Source of the DNA: Gemmatirosa kalamazoonensis
GTDB lineage: Bacteria; Gemmatimonadota; Gemmatimonadetes; Gemmatimonadales; Gemmatimonadaceae
Direction of reading: 5' to 3'
Assembly: GCF_000522985.1 (NCBI RefSeq)
Contig: NZ_CP007128.1
Coordinates: 4,200,220-4,264,219 of the forward strand
DNA: 64,000 nucleotides
How positions within the stretch are numbered: the first letter of the stretch is position 1; each line of letters begins with the position of its first letter. A model generated the notes under the pieces. The model was not told where the DNA came from. It did not search any database and was given only the letters and a program-made list of their open reading frames with translations. Both the position numbers and the translations under genes were made by a program. Positions 16,815-25,635 of the stretch are shown piece by piece.

Positions 16815-18173
16815 ATGATCCGACTCGTCGCCGTACGCCAGAGCCCGCCGGTGATGCTGGCGGCCGTGCTCACGTGCCTGTGCGCCGCGCCCGTCGTCGC
16901 GCAGACACCCGATCAATCCCCACAATCCACCATTCCGCGAACGCTCGCCGATACGGCGACCGATTCGCTGCTCGTGCGACTCCGACGAGCCGAAGAGGCC
17001 ATCGCGCTGCTGCAGCAGCAGCTCGCCGCGCAGGCGGCGAGCGCCACGCAGACGGAATCGCGCTCGAGGTTCGACATCGGCGGTCGAGTGCTGATGAACA
17101 CGTTCTACAACACGTGGCGCGTGAACAACGCCGACGTCCCGCAGTTCGCCCGCCCCGACACGAATGTCGCCGGCCGGTTGTTGCACGGCGGACTCGGCGC
17201 GGGACTGCGGCAGTCTACGCTGCGCGGCACGGCGTTCGTGCCGCAAGTAGTCGGCGCCGACTTCAACGGAGATATCGAGGTCGACTTCTACGGCGGTCAG
17301 CAAGCGAGCCCAGGCGGACGCAACTTCCCGCTGCTGCGCATTCGCACCGCGCGCGGCGCGCTGCGCTGGCCGTGGGCCGAGGTCATGATCGGCCAGGACA
17401 ATCCGCTCGTCGCGCCGGTCGAGCCGGTGAGCGTCGCGGCCGTCGGCGTGCCGGAGTTCGGCACCGCGGGCAACCTCTGGCTGTGGCTCCCGCAGCTGCG
17501 CCTGACGATCGAGCACGCCGACAGCGGGCTCCGCGCCGGGTTGCAGCTCGCGGTGCTCGCGCCGACGAACGGCGACGCGGCGGGCCTCTTCGACACCGGT
17601 GTCGACCAGGCCGAGCGCTCGCGGCGACCGTATCTCGAGGCGAGGGCGCGCGTGCGCTGGGGCCCGGAGGACACGGGTGGCGAGATCGGCTTCGGCGTGC
17701 ACCGCGGATGGCTCGCGGCGGCGAACAACGACACGCTCATCGGCACCGACGCGCTCGTCGCGAGCGCGATCCTGCCGTTCCACTTCATCGAGCTGCGCGG
17801 CGAGGCGTTCACCGGCAAGGCGCTGCGCGGCCTCGGCGGTGGCGGCATCGCGCAGAGCGTGAACGCGCGGGGCGAGCCGGTGCGCACGAAGGGCGCGTGG
17901 GCGCAGATCAATCTCCGCGTCGCGTCGCTCGTCACGCTCGGCGGCGGCTGCGGCGCCGACACGCCGAACCGCGCCGATCTCCCGACGCCGACCCCCGCAG
18001 CGGTCGCCGCGACGCGCCTGCGCAACGCGGTGTGCGAGGGGCACGTCGTCGCGCGCCCCGACGGACCGATCGTGCTCGGCTTCACGACGCGCCGCACGTG
18101 GACGACGTACGCGCCGCCGATCTACTCCAAGGCCAACCAGCACTTCAACCTCACGGTCGGCTACGCGTTCTGA
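16815..18173 (+). CDS. Outer-membrane porin-like beta-barrel protein
   Basis: 452-residue exported protein. A signal peptide (VMLAAVLTCLCAAPVVAQ) is followed by a short coiled coil (LLVRLRRAEEAIALLQQQLAAQ) of the kind that trimerises porins, and then a long run of alternating strands. It ends TVGYAF, with the C-terminal aromatic residue expected by the BAM machinery. The barrel contains RFDIGGRVLMNTFYN, GDIEVDFYGGQ and FGTAGNLWLWLPQ, as in DcaP-like porins. I chose ATG 16815 (GAAGAGG upstream) because the upstream ATG 16785 would overlap the start codon of the divergent cupredoxin gene. Substrate unknown. Confidence 0.85.
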   Translation: MIRLVAVRQSPPVMLAAVLTCLCAAPVVAQTPDQSPQSTIPRTLADTATDSLLVRLRRAEEAIALLQQQLAAQAASATQTESRSRFDIGGRVLMNTFYNTWRVNNADVPQFARPDTNVAGRLLHGGLGAGLRQSTLRGTAFVPQVVGADFNGDIEVDFYGGQQASPGGRNFPLLRIRTARGALRWPWAEVMIGQDNPLVAPVEPVSVAAVGVPEFGTAGNLWLWLPQLRLTIEHADSGLRAGLQLAVLAPTNGDAAGLFDTGVDQAERSRRPYLEARARVRWGPEDTGGEIGFGVHRGWLAAANNDTLIGTDALVASAILPFHFIELRGEAFTGKALRGLGGGGIAQSVNARGEPVRTKGAWAQINLRVASLVTLGGGCGADTPNRADLPTPTPAAVAATRLRNAVCEGHVVARPDGPIVLGFTTRRTWTTYAPPIYSKANQHFNLTVGYAF

Positions 18174-18260
18174 TCGGGCGGTCGCGCGAGTGACGGGCGC
18201 GCCGCCGCGCGAGTTGGATTCTCCGAGTGCGTCGACCACCCCGGACCGTTAGGCACCGCC

Positions 18261-19034
18261 ATGGCATTCCTCGTTCAGCTCGGACGGTCGCGACAGATGC
18301 AGGGATACAACTTCACCGAGCATGTCCGCCGCCTGCTCGCGATGGCTCGCGAGGAGGCGATCCGTCTGCATCACGAGTACGTCGGCACGGAGCACATCGT
18401 GCTCGGCCTCGTGCGACTGCGCGAGGGCGTCGCCGTGACCGTGCTCCACAACCTCGGCATCGACGTCGACCGCATCAGACGGACGATCGACGCCACCGTG
18501 AAGGCGGGTCAGCCGGAGGGACGCCCGGGGCCGGACCTGCCTTACACGTCGCGGGCGAAGAAGGTGCTCGAGCTCGCGATGACCGAGGCGCGCGAGATGC
18601 ACCACACGTACGTCGGCAGCGAGCACCTGCTGCTCGGGCTCCTGCGCGAGGAGCGCGGCATCGGCGCGCAGGTGCTCGTCGACGCCGGCCTCTCGCTCGC
18701 CGCCGCGCGTCAGGAGACGCTGCGACTCGTCGGCGCCGGCACCCAGCCGATCCAGCTGCCGCCCCTGCCGCCGCCGCTCGAGCCTCCTCCTGCGGCACCG
18801 CCGTCGCCGGCGAAGAGCGTCGACCGCGACCGCGAGGAGATCGCGTGGCGCCGCCTTCACCACGCGCTGGACATCTCGCAGCGCCTCGGCACGCGTCCGA
18901 CGCTCTCGCTGGTGCGCGACGCGACAGGCAATCGCCTCACGGTGTCGCTCGGCCCCGACCTCACGCTCACCGTCGAGTTCCCGCCCGACGTCGACATCGG
19001 CGTGAAGCCGACCGGCGAGCCGCCTAACGCCTGA
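18261..19034 (+). CDS. Stand-alone double Clp-N (ClpC N-terminal-like) protein
   Basis: 257 residues carrying two Clp repeats and no AAA+ module: [29 protein letters not shown] and, after a linker, [33 protein letters not shown]. The arrangement matches the N-domain of ClpC, which binds adaptors and substrates. The last 90 residues have a Pro-rich linker and a small beta segment ([17 protein letters not shown]) not found in ClpC. It may act as a free adaptor or decoy for ClpC (inference). A CGTTAGGC copy (18247-18254) sits 6 bp upstream of the start, where a ribosome-binding site would be. The 3' end overlaps the convergent hydrolase gene by 11 bp. Confidence 0.88.
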   Translation: MAFLVQLGRSRQMQGYNFTEHVRRLLAMAREEAIRLHHEYVGTEHIVLGLVRLREGVAVTVLHNLGIDVDRIRRTIDATVKAGQPEGRPGPDLPYTSRAKKVLELAMTEAREMHHTYVGSEHLLLGLLREERGIGAQVLVDAGLSLAAARQETLRLVGAGTQPIQLPPLPPPLEPPPAAPPSPAKSVDRDREEIAWRRLHHALDISQRLGTRPTLSLVRDATGNRLTVSLGPDLTLTVEFPPDVDIGVKPTGEPPNA

Positions 19035-19923
19035 GGAAGTCGACCAGCGCTGCGTTCACGGCGTCGGGCGCATCGGACTGCACGAAGTGGTGCGCGTCGG
19101 CGAGTCGCACCACGCGCAGATCGCGCACCCACCGCTCGAGCCCCTCGGCGTTCGCCGGCACGAGCGCGCCGTCGCGCATCCCCCACACGACGAGCGTCGG
19201 CTGGGTCGTGGGCGCGTGCTCGACGGCCGCGCTCTGCACGAGCGATCGCTTCAACGCGCGATAGTACGACAGCGCCGCCTTGAGGGCGCCCGGGATGCGC
19301 CACGACGCGCGGTACGCATCGAGCGCCGCGTCGCTCGGCGCGCGATCTCGACCGTGCTCGACGCGCAGCACGCGCGCGAGCGCGGCGAAGTCGTCGCGCC
19401 GCAGCAGGAGCTCCGGCAGCCACGGGATCTGCACCGCGCCCACGTACCACGACCGCGCGAGCTGCGCCGGGTGTCGCGCCAGCTCGCGATAGCGTGCCGG
19501 ATGCGGCGCGTTCATCACGACGAGCCGCTCGAGCGCGTCCGCGTGGCGCACGGAGAGTCGCCACGCGATCACGCCGCCCCAGTCGTGTCCGACCACGGCG
19601 CGCGCCGGTCCGCCGAGTCGCGCGATGGCTGCGGCGACGTCGGCGGCGACGCGCGCGCGCGTGTAGTCCTCGACGCGCGGCGGTCGCCCCGACAAGTTGT
19701 ATCCTCGGAGGTCGAGCGCGACGGCGCGGTAGCCCGCTGCCGCGAGCACGGCGAGCTGGTGTCGCCAGCCGAACCAGAACTCCGGAAAGCCGTGCAGCAG
19801 CACCACGAGCGGTCCGCTGCCGCGCACCACGTAGTGCAGCCGCACGCCGTCGCCCTTCACCCAGCCGTCCGTGCCGCCGCCGAGCGCCGCGCCGCTCGTC
19901 GGCATCGCGCGCCAATCCGTCAT
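19024..19923 (-). CDS. Alpha/beta hydrolase, epoxide-hydrolase-like
   Basis: 299-residue cytoplasmic alpha/beta-fold hydrolase. The oxyanion motif is [15 protein letters not shown], the nucleophile elbow is [11 protein letters not shown] with Asp as in epoxide hydrolases and haloalkane dehalogenases, and the catalytic His is in [11 protein letters not shown]. The acid is probably the Asp in [11 protein letters not shown]. The cap region includes a tyrosine-bearing segment ([18 protein letters not shown]). Start ATG 19923, 21 bp from the divergent amidohydrolase start. The stop codon TAG is formed by CGTTAGGC (19022-19029 on plus) and the last 11 bp overlap the convergent Clp-N gene. Confidence 0.9.
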   Translation of the reverse strand: MTDWRAMPTSGAALGGGTDGWVKGDGVRLHYVVRGSGPLVVLLHGFPEFWFGWRHQLAVLAAAGYRAVALDLRGYNLSGRPPRVEDYTRARVAADVAAAIARLGGPARAVVGHDWGGVIAWRLSVRHADALERLVVMNAPHPARYRELARHPAQLARSWYVGAVQIPWLPELLLRRDDFAALARVLRVEHGRDRAPSDAALDAYRASWRIPGALKAALSYYRALKRSLVQSAAVEHAPTTQPTLVVWGMRDGALVPANAEGLERWVRDLRVVRLADAHHFVQSDAPDAVNAALVDFLRR

Positions 19924-19944
19924 CGCGCACCCGCCGTCATTCGC

Positions 19945-21276
19945 ATGCTCTCTCCTCGTTCTCGCCGCGTCGCGCTGGTCACGCTCGGCATGCCGTGCAC
20001 GATCGTCGGCGCATCTCGCGCGCCCGCGCAGCCGGCGCCGTCGGCACCCGACACGAGCGTCGCCGTCCTGCTCCGCCCCGACCGCGTGTACGACGGCACC
20101 GACGCCGCCGCGCACGCCGGATGGGTCGTGCTCGTGCGCGGCGATCGCATCGTTGCCGCCGGCCCCGCGTCGTCGGTCGCGGCGCCGGCGGGCGCGCGCA
20201 CGGTGGATCTCGCGGGCACCACGCTCATGCCGGGGCTCATCGACGCGCACTCGCACGTGCTGCTGCACCCGTACAACGAGACGCCGTGGGACGACCAGGT
20301 GCTGCACGAGCCGCTCGCGCTCCGCGTGGCGCGCGCCACGAACCATCTGCGAGCGACGCTCATGGCCGGCTTCACCACGCTGCGCGACCTCGGCACCGAA
20401 GGCGCCGGCGACGCCGACGTGGGGCTCAAGCAGGCGATCGACCGCGGCATCATCCTTGGCCCGCGCCTCATTCCGTCGACGCGCGCGATCGTCGCCACGG
20501 GCAGCTACGGGCCGAAGGGGTTCGATCCGCGCTGGGACGTGCCGCAGGGCGCGCAGGAAGCGGACGGCGTCGAGGGTGTCACGCACGTCGTGCGCGAGCA
20601 GATCGGCCATGGCGCGGAGTGGATCAAGCTCTACGCCGACTACCGCTGGGGGCCTAACGGTGAGACGCGCCCGACGTTCTCGGAGGACGAGCTGCGCGCG
20701 GCGGTCGAGACGGCACGCTCGTCGGGGCGCGCGGTCGTCGTGCATTCGAGCACGCCGGAGGGGATGCGCCGCGCCGTGGTGGCCGGTGTGGAGACCATCG
20801 AGCACGGCGACGGCGGCACGCCGGAGGTCTTCCGGCTCATGGCGCAGAAGGGCGTCGCGCTCTGCCCCACGCTCGCCGCGGGCGACGCCATCCTGCAGTA
20901 CCGCGGGTGGAAGAAGGGCGTCGATCCCGACCCGCCGTCCATCCGCGCGAAGAAGGCGTCGTTCAAGGCCGCCCTCGACGCCGGCGTCACGATCGCGAGC
21001 GGCAGCGACGTGGGCGTGTTCTCCCACGGCGACAACGCGCGCGAGCTCGAGATGCTGGTCGACTACGGCATGACGCCGATCCAGGCACTACGCGCCGCCA
21101 CGTCCGTCGACGCGAAGGTGCTGCGCCTGGACGACCGAATCGGCCGGGTCGCGCCCGGACTGCTCGCCGATCTCGTGGCGGTCGCCGGCGATCCCACGCG
21201 CGACATCGCCGCGGTGCGGCAGGTGCGGTTCGTGATGAAGGGCGGGCGCGTCGTCCGCTCGCCCGCCCTTCCCTGA
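19945..21276 (+). CDS. Secreted amidohydrolase family protein
   Basis: 443-residue metal-dependent hydrolase of the amidohydrolase superfamily (imidazolonepropionase/prolidase-like branch), probably exported: [17 protein letters not shown] near the N-terminus reads as a signal peptide. Metal-site motifs are [12 protein letters not shown], the lysine in [27 protein letters not shown] and the Asp of IASGSDVG. The C-terminal beta-sandwich closes with [29 protein letters not shown] 19945 is chosen as the first ATG before the signal-like segment; the frame is open far upstream, but that part is antisense to the hydrolase gene. Likely hydrolyses dipeptides or cyclic amides. Confidence 0.9.
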   Translation: MLSPRSRRVALVTLGMPCTIVGASRAPAQPAPSAPDTSVAVLLRPDRVYDGTDAAAHAGWVVLVRGDRIVAAGPASSVAAPAGARTVDLAGTTLMPGLIDAHSHVLLHPYNETPWDDQVLHEPLALRVARATNHLRATLMAGFTTLRDLGTEGAGDADVGLKQAIDRGIILGPRLIPSTRAIVATGSYGPKGFDPRWDVPQGAQEADGVEGVTHVVREQIGHGAEWIKLYADYRWGPNGETRPTFSEDELRAAVETARSSGRAVVVHSSTPEGMRRAVVAGVETIEHGDGGTPEVFRLMAQKGVALCPTLAAGDAILQYRGWKKGVDPDPPSIRAKKASFKAALDAGVTIASGSDVGVFSHGDNARELEMLVDYGMTPIQALRAATSVDAKVLRLDDRIGRVAPGLLADLVAVAGDPTRDIAAVRQVRFVMKGGRVVRSPALP

Positions 21277-21298
21277 GTCCCGCCCGCCCGCGTGGCGA

Positions 21299-22009
21299 CT
21301 ACGGCGTCTTCGCCGCCGGCACCGGTGGGGGCGTCGTCGTCTTCTGCGGGTGGACGACCGCGGAGTTCGCCGGCGCTACCGGCTTCGGCGGCGCGGAGTC
21401 CTTCGCGATCGGCGCGCGCAGCACCTTGGCGGCGGTCGTGAAGAAGCTCCGCACCTCCTGGCCCTGCTGCGCGAGCGGCTTCGTGAGCGAGATGACCGTC
21501 GCCTTGTCGTTCAGCGGCTGCGCGGCGGTCGTCTGCCGGAGCGCGTAGCCCACGGCGAAGAACGCAGCCTGCGTGGCGTTCGTGTACTGGCTCGCCTTCA
21601 GGTTCGGCATCCGCAGCGTGTCGGCCATCGCGCGGATCATGTTCACCTGCACGCCGGCGAGCGGCACGCGCTCCTGGAGAGCCCCGGCGAGCAACTGCAG
21701 TCCGTCACCGACGTAGGCCGCCTGCTGATCGCCGCCGCTCGGCATCTTCGACGTGTCGGCCCACGTCGCGAACTGCGCGGACGGGCCGGCGGCGGCCGCC
21801 GGTGCCGTCACGGGCGCGGGCGGTACGTTCTTGGCCGCGGCGGCCGCCGCGGAGTCGGTGGCCGGCGTGGCGGCCGTCGAGTCGGCGAGGGCGGGCGTCC
21901 CGCCGCCGCGCCGAGCGAGAATCGCCCACACGATCGCGGCCACGACGAGCAGGGCGAGCACCACCTTCCAGAGGGGCGTGCCCCGGCGTTCGAATTCGAT
22001 CTCTGCCAT
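21299..22009 (-). CDS. Membrane-anchored protein of unknown function
   Basis: 236-residue protein with a short cytoplasmic head (MAEIEFERRGTPLWK), one transmembrane helix (about 16-32, VVLALLVVAAIVWAIL), an Ala/Thr-rich linker and a helical periplasmic domain (about 80-205; GDGLQLLAGALQERV, GVQVNMIRAMADTLR, TNATQAAFFAVGYAL). The C-terminus is Pro-rich. I do not recognise a named family. ATG 22009 is preceded by ACAGGAA. Convergent with the amidohydrolase gene and downstream of the M3 peptidase on the same strand, separated by a hairpin. Confidence 0.8.
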   Translation of the reverse strand: MAEIEFERRGTPLWKVVLALLVVAAIVWAILARRGGGTPALADSTAATPATDSAAAAAAKNVPPAPVTAPAAAAGPSAQFATWADTSKMPSGGDQQAAYVGDGLQLLAGALQERVPLAGVQVNMIRAMADTLRMPNLKASQYTNATQAAFFAVGYALRQTTAAQPLNDKATVISLTKPLAQQGQEVRSFFTTAAKVLRAPIAKDSAPPKPVAPANSAVVHPQKTTTPPPVPAAKTP

Positions 22010-22076
22010 CTGGCGTGTTCCTGTGATCCCATGTGAAAGCGCGCCCCGATCCTCGGGGGCGCATGGGAACACAAGC

Positions 22077-22116
22077 GGGGCCGGGCGTCCGTGGCAAGCG
22101 GCGCAGACCCGGCCCC
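22077..22116 (-). terminator. Hairpin after the M3 peptidase gene
   Basis: GGGGCCGGG (22077-22085) pairs with CCCGGCCCC (22108-22116), 12 bp past the peptidase stop codon on the minus strand. No T-run follows, so it is terminator-like rather than canonical. A second weaker stem lies at about 22041-22062. Confidence 0.55.
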
Positions 22117-22128
22117 GACGACCCTCGT

Positions 22129-23835
22129 TCAGCGCGCGATCGCGGCCTCGCGCATCCGGTCGATCTCCTCCTCCACGAGCGCCACCAGCTCGCCCATGCC
22201 CTCGGCGTCGAACACGAGCCGCGCCCCGGCGGCCTCGTAGATCTCTGGCAGCGAGCGCGTGCCGCCGAGCGCCAGCGCCCCGCGGTAGCGCCGCACCGCC
22301 TCGGCGTGGTCCGTTAGGCTGCGGCGCCACACCTGCAGCGCGCCGAGCTGCGCGATGCCGTACTCGATGTAGTAGAACGGGATCTCGAAGATGTGGAGCT
22401 GGCGGTACCACCGCGCGATGCGCTCCGGCTCCAGCCCCGTCCAGTCGGCCTCGCGGTCGAACCGCTGCCGGATCTCGAGCCATGCCGCGTCGCGCGCCGC
22501 GGCATCGCCCCCGCGGCCGCTCGTGTAGATCCAGCTCTGGAACGCGTCCACGCTCGCGATGTGGGCGAGGCTCTCCAGCACGTCGACGAGGTGCTCGATC
22601 CGCGCGGCGCGCGCGTCGTCGTCGTCGTAGAAGCCCACCGGGCGCGCGAGCGACGGCGCGGCCAGCAGCTCCATCGACATCGAGGCCAGCTCCGCCGCCT
22701 CGTGCCCCGTGGTGCGCTGCCACACGAGCGGCAGCCGCGTCATCGCGAAGTCGTGGAAGCAGTGCCCGGCTTCGTGCACGAGCGTCGAGACGTCGTCCGG
22801 CACGCCGACGGCGTTCATGAAGATGAACGGCCGGCCGCGCACGTGCAGGTTCGTGCAGTAGCCGCCCGGCGCCTTCCCCGGCCGGCTCTCGAGGTCGAGC
22901 AGCCGCTCGTCGGCGAGGATGTCGAACTGCGCGCCCAGCTCGGGATCGACCTGATGGAACACGCGCCGCGCGCCGCCCACGAAGTCGTCGACGGTGTCGA
23001 ACGGCTTCAGCGGCGCGCCGCCACGCTCGACGTCCACCTGGAGATCCCACGGACGCAGCACGTCCACGCCGAGCCGCGACTTGCGGTACGCGGACAGGCG
23101 CTCGAGCGCGGGCACGACCGTCCGCTCGACCGCGTCGTGGAAGCGCCGACAGTCGGCGGGCGTGTAGTCGAAGCGGTGCTTCGCCGCGAAGCAGAAATCC
23201 TCGTAGTTCCCGAAGCCGGCATTCTCCGCGACGCGCGTGCGCAGCGCGTACATGCGGTCGAACAGGTCGGCCAGCTCGTCGCGCTTCTCGAGGTACGCGC
23301 CGGCACCCAGCCGGAACGCGCGCTCGCGCACCGCGCGGTCGGGGCTCTTCAGGAACGGCTGCAGCTGGGGGATGGTCTTGCGCTGCCCGTCCCACTCGGC
23401 CGAGAGCCCGCCGGTGATCTTCTGGTACGCGGCGGACAGCTCCTCCAGCTCCGAGAACAGCGGCACGTTCGCCTCGCGGAAGATCTCGGCGTCGGTGCGG
23501 AAGCGACGCACGGTCGTCGCGAGGTCGGGCGGCGCGTAGCCGACGTCCAGCAGCCGCTTCGCGAGCCGCACCTGCTGCTCATCGACGAGCGGGAAGATCT
23601 GCATCGAGAAGCGGAGGTGCGCCGCTTCCTTCGCGGGATCGGCCGTGTCGCCGGTGTACGCGATCATCGCGACGGTGCCCGCCTCGCTCAACAGCTCCTC
23701 GAGACGCGACCACGTCGCGAGCCATTCGGCGACCGTCGTCTCGTCGAGTGGGGCCGCGGCGAGGGCCTCGAAGTACGGCGCGATGTCGCTCCAGGTCGCA
23801 TCGGCGAACGCCGCCGGAGAATCGGGTAGGTTCAT
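22129..23835 (-). CDS. M3 family oligoendopeptidase
   Basis: Zinc metallopeptidase of the M3 (PepF/thimet) family, cytoplasmic, degrading short peptides. The 568-residue product from ATG 23835 contains the zinc motif LVHEAGHCFHDFA (HExxH at about 354-358) and the downstream glutamate segment EAAELASMSMELL, with GGYCTNLHVRGRPFIFMN before it, all characteristic. A TTG start at 23865 would add ten residues; ATG fits better because conservation usually begins near MNLPDSPAAF. The sequence just before ATG (CTATCTTACCCCC) has no ribosome-binding site but a TATCTT element, so a leaderless transcript is possible. Confidence 0.93.
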   Translation of the reverse strand: MNLPDSPAAFADATWSDIAPYFEALAAAPLDETTVAEWLATWSRLEELLSEAGTVAMIAYTGDTADPAKEAAHLRFSMQIFPLVDEQQVRLAKRLLDVGYAPPDLATTVRRFRTDAEIFREANVPLFSELEELSAAYQKITGGLSAEWDGQRKTIPQLQPFLKSPDRAVRERAFRLGAGAYLEKRDELADLFDRMYALRTRVAENAGFGNYEDFCFAAKHRFDYTPADCRRFHDAVERTVVPALERLSAYRKSRLGVDVLRPWDLQVDVERGGAPLKPFDTVDDFVGGARRVFHQVDPELGAQFDILADERLLDLESRPGKAPGGYCTNLHVRGRPFIFMNAVGVPDDVSTLVHEAGHCFHDFAMTRLPLVWQRTTGHEAAELASMSMELLAAPSLARPVGFYDDDDARAARIEHLVDVLESLAHIASVDAFQSWIYTSGRGGDAAARDAAWLEIRQRFDREADWTGLEPERIARWYRQLHIFEIPFYYIEYGIAQLGALQVWRRSLTDHAEAVRRYRGALALGGTRSLPEIYEAAGARLVFDAEGMGELVALVEEEIDRMREAAIAR

Positions 23836-23865
23836 GGGGGTAAGATAGCGCGGGACGAAGCCCAA

Positions 23866-24334
23866 TCGGCCTAACCGATCCCCGAAACGGAAGCCCCCGG
23901 CGCGATCGCTCGCGTCGGGGGCTTCTTCGCGCTGGCGTCTGACGTCCGGCGGTGGTTCGAACCCGCCGCGCTCACGTTCGACATCGCCGCTCTTTGCCGC
24001 GCTGCACCGGAGGTGCGCGCCTCACGTACGAGGCGATCTCGCTCATGACCGCTGCGACCCGTTCGTCCGACTTCCCGTCCGCCGTGCGGTTACGGCGACC
24101 GAGTGTACCGGATTGCTCCGGCCCCTGCGACTGCGGCCAGCGACCTCGCAGCCCCCCCGGTGAGTTCGAACGCTCACCAGGACGCCTAGCGACGGCGTCC
24201 CGTCGATCGGCCGGGCATCGAAGCAGTGACCGCGACTCCGTTGCCCGACGCGATTATTCAATGCGAGTCGTTCACCGTCAACGGAGAAGATCCGCCGAAA
24301 CCGACGGCCTCGACGAGCTCCGCGCGCGACGTCG
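23866..24334. other. 469-bp interval without a convincing gene
   Basis: No frame here looks like protein. Visible structures are a strong stem at 23890-23925, a GGTGGTTCGAACCCGCC stem-loop at 23951-23967, GGTGAGTTCGAACGCTCACC at 24159-24178 and a 7-bp stem GGACGCC/GGCGTCC at 24180-24200. On the minus strand GGTACACT near 24112 could be a -10 element for a short transcript running to the 23890 stem. No tRNA, tmRNA or SRP RNA fold fits. Confidence 0.5.
23890..23925 (-). terminator. Strong hairpin upstream of the M3 gene
   Basis: GAAGCCCCCG (23890-23899) pairs perfectly with CGGGGGCTTC (23916-23925). On the minus strand it is followed by CGTTTCGGGG, on plus by TTCGC. There is no plus-strand gene immediately before it, so it most likely ends a minus-strand transcript arising in the 23.9-24.3 kb interval. 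Confidence 0.55.
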
Positions 24335-24805
24335 TCAGAGGTCGTCCGCGTGCGCGACGCGACGCCGGCCCATGCCGCACGAGACGGTGCGGCAGCCGCG
24401 AAGCTCCGCCACGCGCTGGTCGTCCGGCAGCGCCTCGACGACCGCGACGCCGAGCGGCGTGATCGTGTACCAGCCGCTCCCGAGCGACTCCACGAGGCCG
24501 CGCGCCGCGGCGCGCCGCAGGATGTCGTGCGCGTTGCGCAGCGTACCGGCGAGTCGCTCCTCGCGCCGCGGGAACAGGGCGCGGATGTCGGCGCCGCAGA
24601 TCGCGTCGCGCCGCAGTCGCTGCTGCAGGAAGTACGCGATGCCGAGCGCGGCGTACGCCGGGCGCAGCTCGCACCCCTTCGCGCGCAGGAACTCCAGCAC
24701 GTCGCGCCGATGCTCGACGTCGTACTTCGGGTGATAGGCGCGCGACAGCGGGCGGGCGGTGGACACGGTCGGCAAGAGCTCGGCGGCAGCGGAGGAAGCG
24801 CGCAT
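24335..24805 (-). CDS. Small winged-helix-like protein, function unknown
   Basis: 156-residue protein. The central part (about 25-130) has a helix-rich pattern followed by a wing-like hairpin: HRRDVLEFLRAKGCEL, YFLQQRLRRDAICGADI, AHDILRRAAARGLVESLG, then GWYTITPLGVAVVEAL. The last pattern is typical of winged-helix DNA-binding domains. The C-terminus ends in an Arg/Cys-rich tail (CRTVSCGMGRRRVAHADDL). ATG 24805 is favoured; ATG 24850 would add a basic stretch. I do not recognise a specific family. Upstream of it are a perfect palindrome (24869-24887) and an AT-richer stretch around 24945-24990 that could hold the promoter. Confidence 0.6.
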   Translation of the reverse strand: MRASSAAAELLPTVSTARPLSRAYHPKYDVEHRRDVLEFLRAKGCELRPAYAALGIAYFLQQRLRRDAICGADIRALFPRREERLAGTLRNAHDILRRAAARGLVESLGSGWYTITPLGVAVVEALPDDQRVAELRGCRTVSCGMGRRRVAHADDL

Positions 24806-24868
24806 CGCGGGATTCGGATCGGACGGTCGGCAGCGGCGGCGGGGGCGCATGGGCACGGGCCGTCGTGA

Positions 24869-24887
24869 GCGGTGGCCAGGCCACCGC
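24869..24887. promoter_or_regulatory. 19-bp palindrome upstream of the winged-helix gene
   Basis: GCGGTGGCC-A-GGCCACCGC is a perfect inverted repeat with a one-base centre, 64 bp upstream of the proposed start at 24805. It could be an autoregulatory operator for that protein; this is inferred only from position. Confidence 0.35.
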
Positions 24888-25006
24888 CCGCGACGTGCAC
24901 CCACACCCGAAACTGGAAGCGCCCCGGAGGGCACCCGATGAGCCTTGCAAGCTCGGGACCAATTGCTTGGGATCGCAAACAATGGTCGCTCGACCGTATG
25001 TGGGAA

Positions 25007-25045
25007 CACGGGCGGGGGCGGCTGATCGACCGCCCCCGCCCCGTG
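25007..25045 (-). terminator. Terminator-like stem after the glycine-zipper gene
   Basis: A 15-nt arm (25007-25021) pairs with 25030-25045 through one bulged C, around an 8-nt loop. It lies 17 bp beyond the stop of the glycine-zipper lipoprotein gene. The G/C stem is strong; the minus-strand flank is GTTCCC, with no long T-run. Confidence 0.6.
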
Positions 25046-25062
25046 CCGTGCATGACGGGCCG

Positions 25063-25635
25063 TCAGGGCACCGTCTTCTTCTTCTTGTCGACGTTGTTCC
25101 CGATGATGCCGCCGAGGATCGCGCCCGCCGCGCCGCCGATGACTCCACCCTTGATCTTGTCCCGACTGGTCGTCGCGCCGATGATCGCGCCCGCCGCGGC
25201 GCCGATCGCCGCGTCACGCTTCGTATGCTTCACCGTCTCGGTATGCGGGGCCGGCGCGCTGTACACCGGCGCCGACTCGGACGAGCCGCTGGACGAGCTG
25301 CCCGACGAGCTCCCCGACGAGCTGCTCGAGCGCGCGACCTCGCCGCCGCTCGACGAGCGGTGTCGCACGGTGCTGCGGCGCGTGCTGGAGGAGGACGTCG
25401 AGCGCGCCGGAGCCGCAGCGACCGCGGCCGGAGCGGCCGCCGCCGGTGCCGTCGCCGAGCCCATGCGCTCGAGCGCGGAAACCGTGTCTGCGTACGGGGC
25501 GGGCGGAAGCTGCGACGCGGTGGTGAGATCGCGGCTCAGCGAGCTGTCCACGAGCGCCGAGCGATCGTTGCCACGACTGCACGCCGCCGAGGCGAGCGCT
25601 GCCGCGAGAAGAGCCGTTCTACCGAGTCTATGCAT
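25063..25635 (-). CDS. Glycine-zipper lipoprotein
   Basis: 190-residue lipoprotein: MHRLGRTALLAAALASAACS gives a signal peptide with lipobox SAAC. A Ser-rich low-complexity region (about 100-130) leads into a glycine-zipper membrane hairpin, RDAAIGAAAGAIIGA and KGGVIGGAAGAILGGIIGN, ending in a KKKK cluster. Such two-helix domains occur in SlyB/YMGG-type outer-membrane proteins thought to stabilise the envelope. ATG 25635 is preceded by ACAGGAGACG, a good ribosome-binding site. Followed by a strong stem at 25007-25045. The precise role is unknown. Confidence 0.85.
   Translation of the reverse strand: MHRLGRTALLAAALASAACSRGNDRSALVDSSLSRDLTTASQLPPAPYADTVSALERMGSATAPAAAAPAAVAAAPARSTSSSSTRRSTVRHRSSSGGEVARSSSSSGSSSGSSSSGSSESAPVYSAPAPHTETVKHTKRDAAIGAAAGAIIGATTSRDKIKGGVIGGAAGAILGGIIGNNVDKKKKTVP

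Noticed and set aside
23951-24178. tRNA or tmRNA suggested by two TTCGAAC-loop stems
   Set aside because: No matching acceptor, D-arm or anticodon arm at the right distance on either strand; no tmRNA tag reading frame.
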